64,000 bases of DNA from Siphonodentalium dalli (taxonomy: Eukaryota > Mollusca > Scaphopoda > Gadilida > Siphonodentaliidae): the NCBI GenBank assembly GCA_032622095.1, contig CP136064.1, positions 177,706,247-177,770,246 on the forward strand. The letters run 5' to 3'. How positions within the stretch are numbered: the stretch's first letter is position 1; every line of letters starts with the position of its first letter. Below, one piece after another: positions 10,494 to 22,060 of the stretch. Below the pieces are notes generated by a model, which searched no databases, was not told where the DNA came from, and was given only the letters and a program-made list of their open reading frames with translations. The position numbers and the translations under genes are program-made.

Positions 10494-13400
10494 TTTTTAT
10501 ATAAAGCGGTGATAGTAGGACTTGTATTGGACAACATAAGACCTATTTGAAATAAAGTCCAGCTATTGAATTTCGAGCTCAAGCTCAGGGTGTATACTCC
10601 GGTCGACTGATCTACTGCTCTATATATTTTTAGATATTATATCTCACGTGACTTTATCGCATTCTGATTTGCTGGATACTGCTATACTATTTTCAATAGA
10701 ACCCCACTGCCAACTATCGATTAATAGTCACTATTCGTTATAAAATGTTATTTACACTATATACAGTGATATTATACAAACATACGTGTATATGTATTGC
10801 AAACAACTCGTTTTTGAGACATCAAAGGCGGCAGTCCTTGCGCACTAACTCTCCTTGCATACCATTTATCGAGCAGTGTATGCACATAATGACTGTCTGG
10901 GTGGAATACCGAGAACTATTTCCCCGATGTGGTGTCTTTTGAACAGCAAGCAGGAATTCTTCTTGATAATACTAGTTTAACAAACTTTATATACTGTTAA
11001 TCACAAACCAAATGTTGTTTTACGGTTCGTAAGCGACGCAAGTATAGTTGTGACGTCCCTAATTTCTATACTCCATCAACCTAAAAAAAATGTGTTTTTT
11101 ATATCCGGGCGATTGGGACCTATGGGCCCCTATGATGGCCGCCATGTTGGAATAACCTCGAACCAGCCTGTAAAATGAATTGACAAATTAACAAAATGAT
11201 TTTATTTTTTCTTGTTTGATCAGCCTCCCAAATAGCAACACTATTAAATTTGAAAAACACAAGCACCCGTATTCAAAATTAAATAATTAATGTGGATTTA
11301 GTTGATATAGGCGCATAGCAGTCGGCAAACCTCGTCAGATTCCGAACCGTTTCAGTTTGAAATTACGTCCCATGGCCCATAGCAACGTTGCAAGTGGTGA
11401 CGTAATTTTCGTTACAAAATGGCTGCGTCCAGATGCAAGAAGTTATCGGCGAGTGCATATTCGAAATTCTCCGTTGTTCTCGTGCTGAATTTTATTGGTA
11501 TAAGCCAATCGATTGGGCATACATTGTGTGTGAAGCCACCATACTTCTAGTTGAACAGTGAAAGTGAAATCGTTTTCATAAGTTTATCGCAGATAGTTGC
11601 GTCCCGAATCGAGAAGTAAATATTTACAATTGAGGGTAGTTCAGACGATGATTTCTATGGAGTGGGAGTGGTACGGTCGATTTGCTTGAAATTTTCGACG
11701 ATGTTACTAAAATGCTACATTTCTCCAGTTGACATAGCACCTGAATGCTAACGTATGAGTTTCACATACCCGTACAAGTCCATAATATGTCTTTATGACA
11801 TTTTGAAATCTTCTGTCTTTTTTTGGAAAAAAAAATGGATGTGCAATAAAGGGTTAAATACACACCTCTATACTATACATCACACTAGGACCACCTGCAA
11901 GTTCTCGATTAAAACTTATGCAAAACTTATAGAAGGCGGGTTCCATTCATCACTCGTGTACCACACCAGTTTCTTCTTTGCGTCAGATACAATCGGCGTA
12001 CCTCTCATCCACTGACGTATATATACTCCCATCTGCCGGAGATAGCCACATAACCACTAACTGATTAAGTCATTCCCTGCTTGCGATAACATTGAATTCT
12101 TCACGGTTTATCGAGTTGAATGAGATTTGTCTTGAGGGGGAGTATGTAATTATGAAAACAGGCATCATCTCTCATCAAAAGACAAGACATTATAAGATCT
12201 CGAGCCTGCATGTGTGAAACAGCAAAAAAGCCGAACACATGGAAACATTTCGTATTAATGCAAAACTAGACTGAATGTATCAGGAATGATATGAATTCCG
12301 AAAAAAAGTTGTTATAATGACATTATGAGCCAAGTAGTTCTATGCTGATGTTGTCATTAGCGAGGAAGCAATTATTTAGACTAAAAACAAGCTGTTATAC
12401 TGTTGCGATCCATAATGGAGATTTTTTGTACATCTGCAAATTAAACAAAGGAAATACAAATCAACTGACTAGTATGTGGTGTCTCTATAGGAATCAGGGA
12501 GCTAAATGTGTTCGGGGAGCGAGTGCACCGTGGAATGATAGAGGTGAAGGTAACTGAAGAATGGCCTTCACCTGATACATGGGACACGCTATGAAAGGAA
12601 GAAATCTTGTTTATTTGATTTGTACATCATATCTAAATAATTTAAACTGGTGAATTAATGGAAGAATGGATTTTTGTGAGCGGAAATTTATTTACCTAGC
12701 TGCTGTAGTTCTGGGTTTTCCCAGGTAAAATTTGCTTGCGGGGTAGCCCTGTCGTACACTTTGGGATTTATTTAAAAAAAGTAAATACATGACCTATGAT
12801 TTTTCTTTCATTTCGTGATCAGCTGGTGTCAATCTAGCTGGGTAAACATCACTGGAGTGCCATGGAGGCTCCAATTCAGTGAATTTGGCTGAAACGTTAG
12901 CTCTGTCGTCTATGGGAAACCATTTAGTTAGCATAAGTGTCACGGCTTTGCTTGCGTGCTCGTGGAAAAGAGGAGACCTTTCTACTACGATGGATTGAGG
13001 ATTGAGAATTTTTCTCACTACTGTGCGAAGAAGTGAAAACAATCGACATTTATTTAACATCGGTGGGTTTTTTCCACAGCATATTCTATCTGTCTAATGA
13101 TATTTTGTGTATTTATTGACCTATATAGTATCCGCATTATCAAATTATGTATACATATTTTTGAAGTGCGAATGAGCCATATCTGTTTTATAATGCATTA
13201 GATACTCGGCTGTGGTTCAGATGGCCATAAAAGTAATCTTGTTCAGCGCATGCATGGTTTAAACAATATTTTTATTCTCAACGTTAAACACATAATGACG
13301 CTCACAATTGTTATTTCGCCATCAGACATTCTTAACATCTGAAAAAAGTGACATTTGGGGTAACTTTATGCAAAATAAATCATATGCGTCGAGTAGGGAA

Positions 13401-13640
13401 TCGGCTTTTACATCTTGTGTTTTTTCGTAACTGGGATCAGAACCGCACTAAAACATACTGCCATTTTCATACCCCATCACAAAATTCAAACTTCACTACA
13501 ATGGGTTAACTTATGTGCCAAATCAGTGCCCAGCTTCTATTTTATTCTCTCCCACCGCATCAGTTAGAGGACGCTTCGAACATATTTAGCATTCACATGT
13601 GCCGAAATGCATTGTGTTTTAGCTGCCATATATACTTTGG
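10494..13640. other. Long stretch with no recognisable gene
   Basis: AT-rich unique sequence. Frames at 11755-12015 (+) and 12794-13060 (-) reach 86-88 codons but show no motif, no homologous second copy in the window and no convincing splice signals. They may be chance frames or undetected exons. Confidence 0.35.
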
Positions 13641-16600
13641 GACTTCTGTCTGTTTGTTTGTTTGTTAGCAATGGCCGGGAAAATTGCCGGACGGATTGCG
13701 ACCAGGAGATTTTTCAAGGGTAGCATACAACTATTACACTCAACTCAAATGCGGGTTATATCACACCAATCTAATTCGTTCTGTGTAGTTCAAATTAAGG
13801 TCAGGTTGTGTCCCTAAAATTCCAAATTGGCCAGATATAAGGCGGACATCCCATTAATAAAAACTACCACCGAACTATTGCGATCTGATAGTGATGTCCG
13901 CAACACGCCATTCCGATATAATTCGCTTCCGCGTGAAATGATATCGCCGCTACTAAGACCACAGCCGTACGCGATTGTGAACTGTTATCTAAGATTGACC
14001 ACCAGCGAAATGACCATCTTTGAGTGCCGTTGACGCAGATTATATATCGGTGTTACGAACTCTATGTCATCGATCAAATAAAATGTGTTCCCCTAGTTCG
14101 ATGTTTGGTGGATAATTATATATATGGTCGCGTTATGGCGAGTATATCCATAACTACATACATGTATCGTCGCTAGACCTTGGTGTTTTGAAGCTGTATA
14201 CATGTAACATCCTCGATATGTGTGCAAAGCTGTGTCCAGTATATATAAGTGCATTCTATATATTTATACGAAACATTTCATTGCACATAGTCATTTTAAA
14301 TTGTCTGCATTTGAGAGAAAACATCGTTCTTACTTAGAAAAACTCTGAAGAAAACTGGATACAATTAATATATGACCAACTAATATCAAGATATTGGGTT
14401 ATGATACCCACTCGCCCTTTAACTTCTTCCAGACAAGGGTATCAGGATGTGGTGTCTTGTTATATATAGCGACAGTTCGAGCATACGATATTAAATTAAT
14501 CCAGACTATTACCATATGATTAAACTGTAAGCAAGATGTAAACAACTATACATATATAAAACCTCATTAATGTCACAGGAAGTGAACGAAATGAGTGGAT
14601 ATAACTTCCGTATACTAGTAAAAGTATTTCATCTAATTGTAAGCTCAGTTTGATCCCCGGAATGTATTTTTAAAAACTCTTGTCATGACCATCGATGTAG
14701 AATTAGCCACGTCTGCGCCACACTGAGGCTTAAATGTACGGTTGGCCTTGGCGGTGGGTATCATGTGAAAATATTTCCGCCCGTCAAAAACCGCCACAAA
14801 CAGAAAGAACAACAAAATGTAGACAGACTTTGTCCGTATACAAATAAGAAATATCGCATAAACAGTATGTTATTGTCATATTTGTTACCATTGTTATGTA
14901 AACAAAAGCATCAAAAGTTACTTTTCTTGTGTTTGTTTATATTATGATGGTAAACATAAAGAGCGTTCATTGTGGGTGAATTCCTGATATGGAACGAATA
15001 AAGAGCGTTTATGCAATTTGTGTGTGATTAGCCAGCACCATTGTGCTGTCTTCTGTAACACAATCAGGCTCTTGCTTAGATAAAATATAGTAAATCTTTA
15101 TGATAACATGCTGTTTACGCGATGGTCATGGTATATATGAACGAAACTGTATGCGTTTTAATGTTTTTCTATTTACGGTGATTGGAACAAATATGAATAT
15201 TTTCGACAACTAAGGCCTCACGTGCCTTTAAAACGCGATATGATGCAGATGTTGCTAATTCTACATGTATGGTCATGGCAAGAGTTAAAATAAACTATAT
15301 CTTCCATGATTGAAGCTACACCCTCAAACTTATGGATTAATCGAAAAGCTATAAGAGTACTTATACGAGTACTTATCTAGTGCAAAATATATGTTCTCTA
15401 CAAAAGTGGATGTATTTTAATTAAACACCAGTGAGTGTTCTAGATCACAAAATTAGCAATATGTGTTTGTGATTTTTGTAATTGTTCAACACCGATTTGA
15501 TTTAATTTTTAGAAATATTGTTTCTGTTCAAAAACTTGTCACCTAACAGATAACATAGCCGCAAAACAATGATAGACGGCAGCTATAGATAGCAGTTTTC
15601 ATTCATTAAGCAGTTGTATCAACTTTCAGATGAAAATCATCCATTAAAATGTACTATTACTTCCATGGACGAGAAATTTAGACTGTCGTTGTCTAATTTC
15701 GAGCGAAAGCCTGCCCTTGTCTTTGTTCACCGAAAAGTTGAAAACGTAGTAACCTGGCCCTTTCTGTTTTGTTATGCCGCAAGTTACAACTCCTGTCTGT
15801 CGCCTCGGGTCGTGACATTGCACCACAAACTCGTACGTGGTTTTGTCTATATATTGATCAGCCTAGTATTTTTGCAACGCAATAGACGAGAAATTGAAGC
15901 CTGGATCTAATGACACGTTCCGCTACGTTATGTCTGACCGCTGACGGCATGTGTATTTTCTAAACTAAATCTAACATTTTTTAATGAATTGTTTTGTCAG
16001 TTACAATTCATTCTGGCTTGATCTAGACAATGTTCAAATGAATATGGACAGATCAGTTTCTCAGAATAATGCAGAATGAATTGTAACCTACAAAAGTCTC
16101 AAATAAATAAATGTGACATTTCTTCACATTGCATGTAGGTGCGGGCAGCGGTAAGTCCTGCGTATAGGGGACAGAATTCTGGATGGCGTTTGTCATAACG
16201 GCTTCCATATCGCTCTCAATTATGCCTCGAAGAGACGCAGTTTCTTCGGCTCAAAGTTCACCGAAGAGCGGCGAACAGGAAAGGGTCAAAGGCATGTTCT
16301 CTTTGTGTGGATACACTGAGCTGCTTGTTACATACAGATGCAGAAAATTCTGACGAATGATTGCTTCTATGTCAAAGAAAGCTGTTCCGTTTCTCGTTCG
16401 CGGACATACAAGAATGCTTCGGAACATAAACACTGGCAGAATGAAGCAAATCGGAATCTTACTCTGACGCATTGGCAATGCTGCGGTTGTCTGTGTAACA
16501 TAGACTCTTTCGGCGTTCCGCTTCTGAAGAACACAATGGTCTAAAACACTGCCGATGCTGCTTTGTGGTTTGCCGTTGTGTTTATATTGCCCATTGATAT

Positions 16601-17440
16601 GGCATTCAAGAGTTTTTCGGCGAGGGATACATTATTATACATTGTACTTCATGACTCACACATTCGTCATTTGCACCCACTGTGTATTCTTTATTTTTTA
16701 TTTGGATACGAAGGTTGTTTCTTTGAGTTTGCGATGGAAGTATCATCCGGTGTGTAATAAATCATGGCGGCACCCGCATCTTTCACGAATTAATCGATAC
16801 TTTTGATAATTATGAATTGAAGTTCCTCCATGTGAGATTAATTTTGGTCATGTTTAGGCAATTACGAATTATTGCACAAGGATTGCCTGCAATATCAAAT
16901 AATGATTTAGCGGGGAGGGATCGCATAAAACATGCACCGTATTACTTTCGTTCACAGCGGATCGATGCAACGTCGTACTTATGATCATTGAGGCTGGTCT
17001 AGCAACGACTTGAATATGATATTTGGCCTACCATCCGCCGTTTCTTATTCAAACGACGCATTTAGCCACTGCATAAACGCCTAATCCGGTTCAGTTTACT
17101 ACATCCGGTTCGGTAACATCCCTGGAGAATAGCCAAAAAGGGTTACTTTGATACAGATGCAATGTGAGAGCAGTACTTTTTCTCTTTGTATAAATAAAAT
17201 AAAAGACCAATGGAAATGTGTGACAGGAACGGATGACAACTGTTGGCCACTAAGACCACCTATCCCGGATAACTCAACGCATAGGAATGTATATGCCTCC
17301 GACCCCCCCCCCCCCCCCCATGGGGATATTCGGGTATTACATAGTCGAGGCCTCCTTCCGTCAGTACGAACATTTCACAGTTGATAATTGTTCATTTGTT
17401 CAAATGTGCATGCTTCGGTGAGCGTGAACCAATTCTCGTT
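13641..17440. other. Long stretch with no recognisable gene; minor repeats
   Basis: A (GTTT)n run lies at about 13662-13675 inside a block that may be old repeat. A 16-bp perfect inverted repeat gttacaattcattctg spans 16000-16015 and 16072-16087. A 17-base C run lies at 17303-17319. The 98-codon frame at 15614-15910 has no recognisable domain. Confidence 0.4.
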
Positions 17441-17444
17441 TCTG

Positions 17445-17977
17445 AAATGGCCATGTATCGATCATGATGCCCCTCAACTCAGATCAAATGGCCATGTATC
17501 GAGCATGATGCCCCTCAACTCAGATCAAATGGCCATGTATCGATCATGATGCCCCTCAACTCAGATCAAATGGCCATGTATCGATCATGATGCCCCTCAA
17601 CTCAGATCAAATGGCCATGTATCGAGCATGATGCCCCTCAACTCAGATCAAATGGCCATGTATCGATCATGATGCCCCTCAACTCAGATCAAATGGCCAT
17701 GTATCGATCATGATGCCCCTCAACTCAGATCAAATGGCCATGTATCGAGCATGATGCCCCTCAACTCAGATCAAATGGCCATGTATCGAGCATGATGCCC
17801 CTCAACTCAGATCAAATGGCCATGTATCGAGCATGATGCCCCTCAACTCAGATCAAATGGCCATGTATCGAGCATGATGCCCCTCAACTCAGATCAAATG
17901 GCCATGTATCGAGCATGATGCCCCTTAACTCAGATCAAATGGCCATGTATCGATCATGATGCCCCTCAACTCAGATC
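17445..17977. repeat. 41-bp satellite, 13 copies
   Basis: The unit starts aaatggccatgtatcga and ends caactcagatc. It repeats exactly 13 times with no length change (13 x 41 = 533 bp). Apart from one T in copy 12 (cccttaact), the only variable site is GATC versus GAGC, in the order T G T T G T T G G G G G T. Flanks (ttcaaatgtgcatgcttcgg on the left, aagcttgaaaatcgg on the right) match the locus at 57293-57745, where only about one unit exists. No spacers are present, so this is not a CRISPR array. Confidence 0.97.
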
Positions 17978-18090
17978 AAGCTTGAAAATCGGTCCCGATT
18001 TTCGCCAATGTTGGGGTTGGATCCCGTGCCAAAATCGTCTAGCCCGCACCGCGGTGATCTTATCCACGACCTAATCACATCGGCTACGTA

Positions 18091-18463
18091 TGAGCGGCCG
18101 TTTTTACATTTCTTAAATAATTGGACTTAAGCGTTTTTGTATTTCGCTTAAGCGAATTTAGTCGAACACAAATTAAATTCAATTGCGCTTTAAGCGCAAT
18201 TCATTTAACATTATGTGGGCAACCAAGCCTGATTATGAACCTCATTTGATCTTCGAGGGGTGAGAACTTGTTATTTGGCTATTGCGCTTAAGCTCAAATG
18301 GTAAAGATATAAGTAATTGCGCTTAAACGCAATTGAATTATCCAACTGTTAAAAATGTTGATCAAAGTTGGAGGGTTATTCCCCCTTCAAACCCCCCCCC
18401 CCCCATATCTTATTAAATTTCGATTAAGTTCAATTATTTAATAAATGTGAAAATGGCCTTCCA
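18091..18463. mobile_element. TA-flanked CTTAAG-type palindromic element
   Basis: The left edge tgagcggccgtttttacatt and right edge aatgtgaaaatggccttcca are imperfect inverted repeats flanked by TA (18089-18090 and 18464-18465). The interior holds palindromes built on cttaag, including ttgcgctttaagcgcaa and gcgcttaagctc. The ends match those of the larger elements at 44451-45285 and 45728-46072. There is no coding capacity. It is a non-autonomous element; the TA flanks would fit the Tc1/mariner group but do not prove it. Confidence 0.7.
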
Positions 18464-18732
18464 TAGCTACAGGGACATACTTAAAAAGGAAGCCCTTTCT
18501 CCGAGAGTTGGGAATCGTGTCAGTCTGAACATGGGTTCGGATATTGACACAGAACGGATCTACCATTTTTATATGGGAACATCACAATGCACTTCCACCG
18601 AAATTGTATCTGTGACCATATGATTGCTTGTAAAGGCGTATACATATTTATATCAGATTTATCTTATTGATTCCTAGGATTGCCGTGTTGGAAGTTGCAT
18701 ATCAATGTTCTTAGATATATAGATTGATAGAT

Positions 18733-18830
18733 ATATCAGATTTATGGAGACACAGACTCAGTATGGCTTCAACCATGCTTGATTCAGTGAGTGTGAACAA
18801 ATTTACATTTCTGCATCGATCAACACCGTC
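18733..18830 (+). repeat. Dispersed block related to the satellite's left flank
   Basis: The text atatcagatttatggagaca and the following ggcttcaaccatgcttgatt match 57293 onward and the left flank of the 41-bp satellite, but no satellite unit follows. Confidence 0.45.
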
Positions 18831-19784
18831 TTCACGTGATCTGAAAAACATACTATATATCCATTTTCCAGCTGTTTTCAATTGTTCGCACAGAAATGAA
18901 ACAAACGCCCTTTATTTTAACACATCAGGAATAGACTAGCACAGAGCACTCTTTTCTGCTCCATGTCGTTTAATCGCTGTTTTTGTTTGGGACCCAAACA
19001 TCGTGTTCAACCTTGTATTTGTTCTTACTTTAATGCGTCTGTATGGGATATATAAGGCTCGTAGAAAAGTTCATATTTCAACCTATTTCGATACCGAGAA
19101 TAGTTCAAAAGCGAATATTATTAGGTGTATTTTGGAGCGCAAACCACCATGTGGCTTTCATATATGGTCATAAATACAAATGTACCGTCCTCGTGGGATG
19201 TGTAGGTTTAGAAATTATGACTTGTTTTTGTATAACTCAGAGCTGAAAAAATAAGACCGGTTGTGTTGTGCCGATCTATTTCATGCGGAATCTTATACAA
19301 GTTATAAAGTAAGATAACGCCGGTTCTCTTGTTTTCGTCTATTTACACATGCACTTATGATAAACAATCATTTCATACTGCGTGTAAACATACTGCGTGC
19401 TGTCTCTATATTTCAACTAAACGATTGGTTACCACTGAATAAAATTGAACTTATATTGCAATTTGCTCATTATTTTTCGGCAGAAAATTCGGTGCACATA
19501 TGCTTCAATTGACGTCAACAACTATATAGCATTCGCCCACGTTTCTTACACACAACCAAAGTCAAAACAGTGCACACTTGTGAGTAACACCGCCGTGTTC
19601 CGTTCTCTTTGACTTTAGCTGCAAATGGGTTATTTAATATCGGTGTGTTCGATTTCATCCAAGGACAGTGGAACATTTAGAATAAACGAGGGACTAACAC
19701 CAGACCACGAAAAGGTTCCTCAATCAAGTAATATTCCCACAGAGGAACATTAATTGGCAATTAGTAAACTCTGTAAATTGGTTC
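18831..19784. other. Unassigned AT-rich stretch
   Basis: No gene or clear repeat is seen; short frames only. Confidence 0.3.
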
Positions 19785-20116
19785 GTGATTAAGATGCAGA
19801 CTAGATTCAAACATTCAGGCAGGTTTTATTGGCTGTACTCGGTGCTTGAGTGCCGTCAGTACCACATCAATGGCAGCAGCGATCATGAAATGCGGCGGTA
19901 TGAACTATTCCTGCAAATGATGGTCATGTCAATGGCTAAAGAGCTGACTTATTTCCTATGCTCTAAAGAATCATTTCCGCTGCAACATAATAACAATGTT
20001 TGTATTACAGATGCATTAAAGGTACATTCAAGGTCGTTTATGCCAAAAATGTGTCTGGCCTGGAACAATCTATCCGTCATTGTAACCAAAGCTGAAAGCA
20101 TATATGAATTATGATT
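19785..20116 (+). pseudogene. LINE remnant, linker before the C-terminal module
   Basis: The end of this frame reads ...RSFMPKMCLAWNNLSV..., which resembles the segment after the reverse transcriptase in non-LTR elements (SxxPxxxxxWNxL; compare residues 457-471 of the LINE at 6364-8199). The rest of the expected C-terminus is found at 21005-21301 on the same strand and in the expected order. The roughly 890 bp between them is family A copy A2 with its nested insert. The simplest reading is one decayed LINE split by a later insertion. The N-terminal half of this frame is not recognisable. Confidence 0.5.
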
Positions 20117-20161
20117 GTCCTTAGAATTATATACAACACACCCAAACCCCTAAATATTATT

Positions 20162-20980
20162 CAACATAACCACGCGAAAATACGCACATAATCGACCTAT
20201 AATCTGAATATGCCCAGGTTTGGAGTTTGGGTTTGGGATGATCCCCCGGGAAGATTTGAAAGGACTGTAAGCCCTCTCCTACAACCCACGTTTGAATGCC
20301 ATAGTGCCACTGAAGAGCGTTTGTTGAGTTGGTTGTGAGTGTATAATAGTGCTTAGATGTTTGCCTGCAGAGTATGGGTTACATGCCACTCTAGCAGGAA
20401 TCAAAGCCCCCCCCCCCCTGATTCCAAAAGCGGACCGGCGATGAAGACTTACCTTGTTTATAATACGAGTTGTGTGTATTTAACTTAGTTGATATCTTTT
20501 TATTTAGTGGTTTGTTGTGAACTAGTGTCCTGGTTAGTGCATGCATGAACTCCGTTGCCTTAGTCTGTTGTATTCAGGGCTTATACTACGGGCTCAACTC
20601 TAGGAAGGGGGTGCAATGCAGGCCGGTTGACTTAAGGTCGGTCGGGGCTCCCCAACCAATGTGAATATGTATATACTGTGCTTATTTTATTCTAAAATAA
20701 GCAGATAATGGTGGATTATATGCGTTATTTCGTTTTATGGCGCGGGCCTCAATGAGAACACATATTAAAGAGCGTGTACCTGAAGAGTCGTGAGTTGACT
20801 TATTTGTGTTATTGTCAGCACATAATATGCATTATGAGTTGATAATGTCACTAAAACGCTCTCATATTCAGCACATTATCGACTCAAAATTAGCCGATTC
20901 TATCTAAACAGATTATCTACATAAAATATAAGGTTATATTATAACCAGATTATGCGCGGAATTATCGGGAGAAGAGGCTG
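20162..20980 (-). repeat. Dispersed family A element, copy A2 (interrupted)
   Basis: It begins caacataaccacgcg and ends aggctg on the plus strand, that is, inverted relative to A1. It shares aatcgacctataat, gttatttcgttttatggcgc, gagttgacttatttgtg and the inner palindrome around cattatcgactcaaaat. It is split by the insert at 20213-20661 and lies inside a LINE remnant. Confidence 0.75.
20213..20661 (-). mobile_element. Small retro-insertion inside A2, 8-bp target duplication
   Basis: The direct repeat tgaatatg at 20205-20212 and 20662-20669 brackets 449 bp that interrupt A2. The minus-strand 3' end (about 20213-20290), with a ctttc...gatc...cccggggg pattern and a purine/pyrimidine-rich close, resembles the 3' end of the insert at 3716-4222. 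The body is otherwise different and has no long frame. A 5'-truncated retroelement of the same broad group is the likeliest identity. Confidence 0.6.
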
Positions 20981-21004
20981 ATATTATTATACCGGCTCCA
21001 GAAC

Positions 21005-21301
21005 AGCCAAACACAATCCTTACCAAATTGAGAAACAAATGCAGCGATATACATCACGATAAATTCCTAAACTATAGAGCTCGCAGCGCATCGTGTTTGT
21101 GGAAATGAAATCGAAGACGCTCATCACTATTTTTCTTATATCCCTTATACCAAGTACAACGAGTGGGTTTTTTTTTTCAACAGGCTTCGAATAAATGGCA
21201 TCACTGTATATAATACCGCTGACCTCCATCGGCAATATGAAAATAAAATAATATTTGCAGAATTTCAAAAATATACAGTAGCTACAAATCGCTTTCCCTA
21301 A
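21005..21301 (+). pseudogene. Decayed LINE C-terminal zinc-knuckle module
   Basis: The translation gives LRNKCSDIHHDKFLNY, then after a 2-bp frame slip CGNEIEDAHHYF, and ends VATNRF followed by a stop at 21299-21301. This aligns in order with residues 510-608 of the LINE at 6364-8199 and with 31206-31703. The slip lies between the two first cysteines (tcgtgtttgtggaaatg), and the last cysteine of the C-x-C-x8-H-x4-C motif is replaced by Ile, so the copy is inactive. Confidence 0.75.
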
Positions 21302-22060
21302 TTAAACCAAAATATGCCCACTTAGTCATCATCATATCACCATTATGATATTACCCAAAAGTTTTGAAACTAACTCATTTCTCAAATTTCCATATTCAGT
21401 AATCCAAATTAAGCCACAGTATAATTTAAATAGTATGTCAATATATTTTTGTTGTTGTTGGTATTGTATGCGAAGAGTTAATATGACCATACGCTAGCTT
21501 AATAACGAACCAAAGTTAAACCACTCACACGAGGGTAGCTGTGGCTTTTTTTCCCCTCGAAATTTGTTTATAGATTCCCTGGTATTCACACCAAAATAAG
21601 ATTCACATAAACGTGTTTCCTGGATGATTATCAGTAATTAAACTCCGTTTAATAATAAAATTAGGCCAATCGTACTTCCGGGTAGTCTTTATTGACAGCT
21701 AGACTATACATGGCATTAAAGTGAAAATAGTTATACCTTGTCGAGAGGGGAACGGGAACGTTTTTACTGAATTTAAGCAATATATTTGTTGACGCATGTG
21801 AGCGCTGTATGGAGTATGATACTGTATGGAGAAGCGTGTCCATTTCATAGCTGTTCATTTCATTCATAAGATGTCACCATGTCGATTTCAACGAAAATCG
21901 ACGAACAAGGTCGTTGTGTAACTTTCTCCAATTGACCGAGTTCGCCTGATCCTGCATGAATGTATCTACTGCTTTGTTTATAATTATGTGTTTCCCTTCG
22001 ATTCCAGAAAATAGTATGATATTTATGGATTATAACATGCATGCATGTACTATATTGTCT
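21302..22060. other. LINE 3' flank and unassigned sequence
   Basis: The first part is presumably the 3' UTR of the decayed LINE, with a (TTG)n run near 21450. The rest has no recognisable feature. Confidence 0.35.

Noticed and set aside
12794-13060. 88-codon minus-strand frame as a possible exon
   Set aside because: Some protein-like composition, but no known motif and no clear splice sites; cannot be supported without transcripts or homology.
15614-15910. 98-codon plus-strand frame
   Set aside because: No motif; overlaps an opposite-strand frame of 60 codons, and no evidence favours either.
17445-17977. Regular direct repeats resembling a CRISPR array
   Set aside because: Units abut each other with no unique spacers, and the context is eukaryotic; it is a satellite.
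20162-20980. Family A as a Helitron
   Set aside because: The expected 3' CTRR after a terminal hairpin and insertion between A and T are not evident; left as unknown class.
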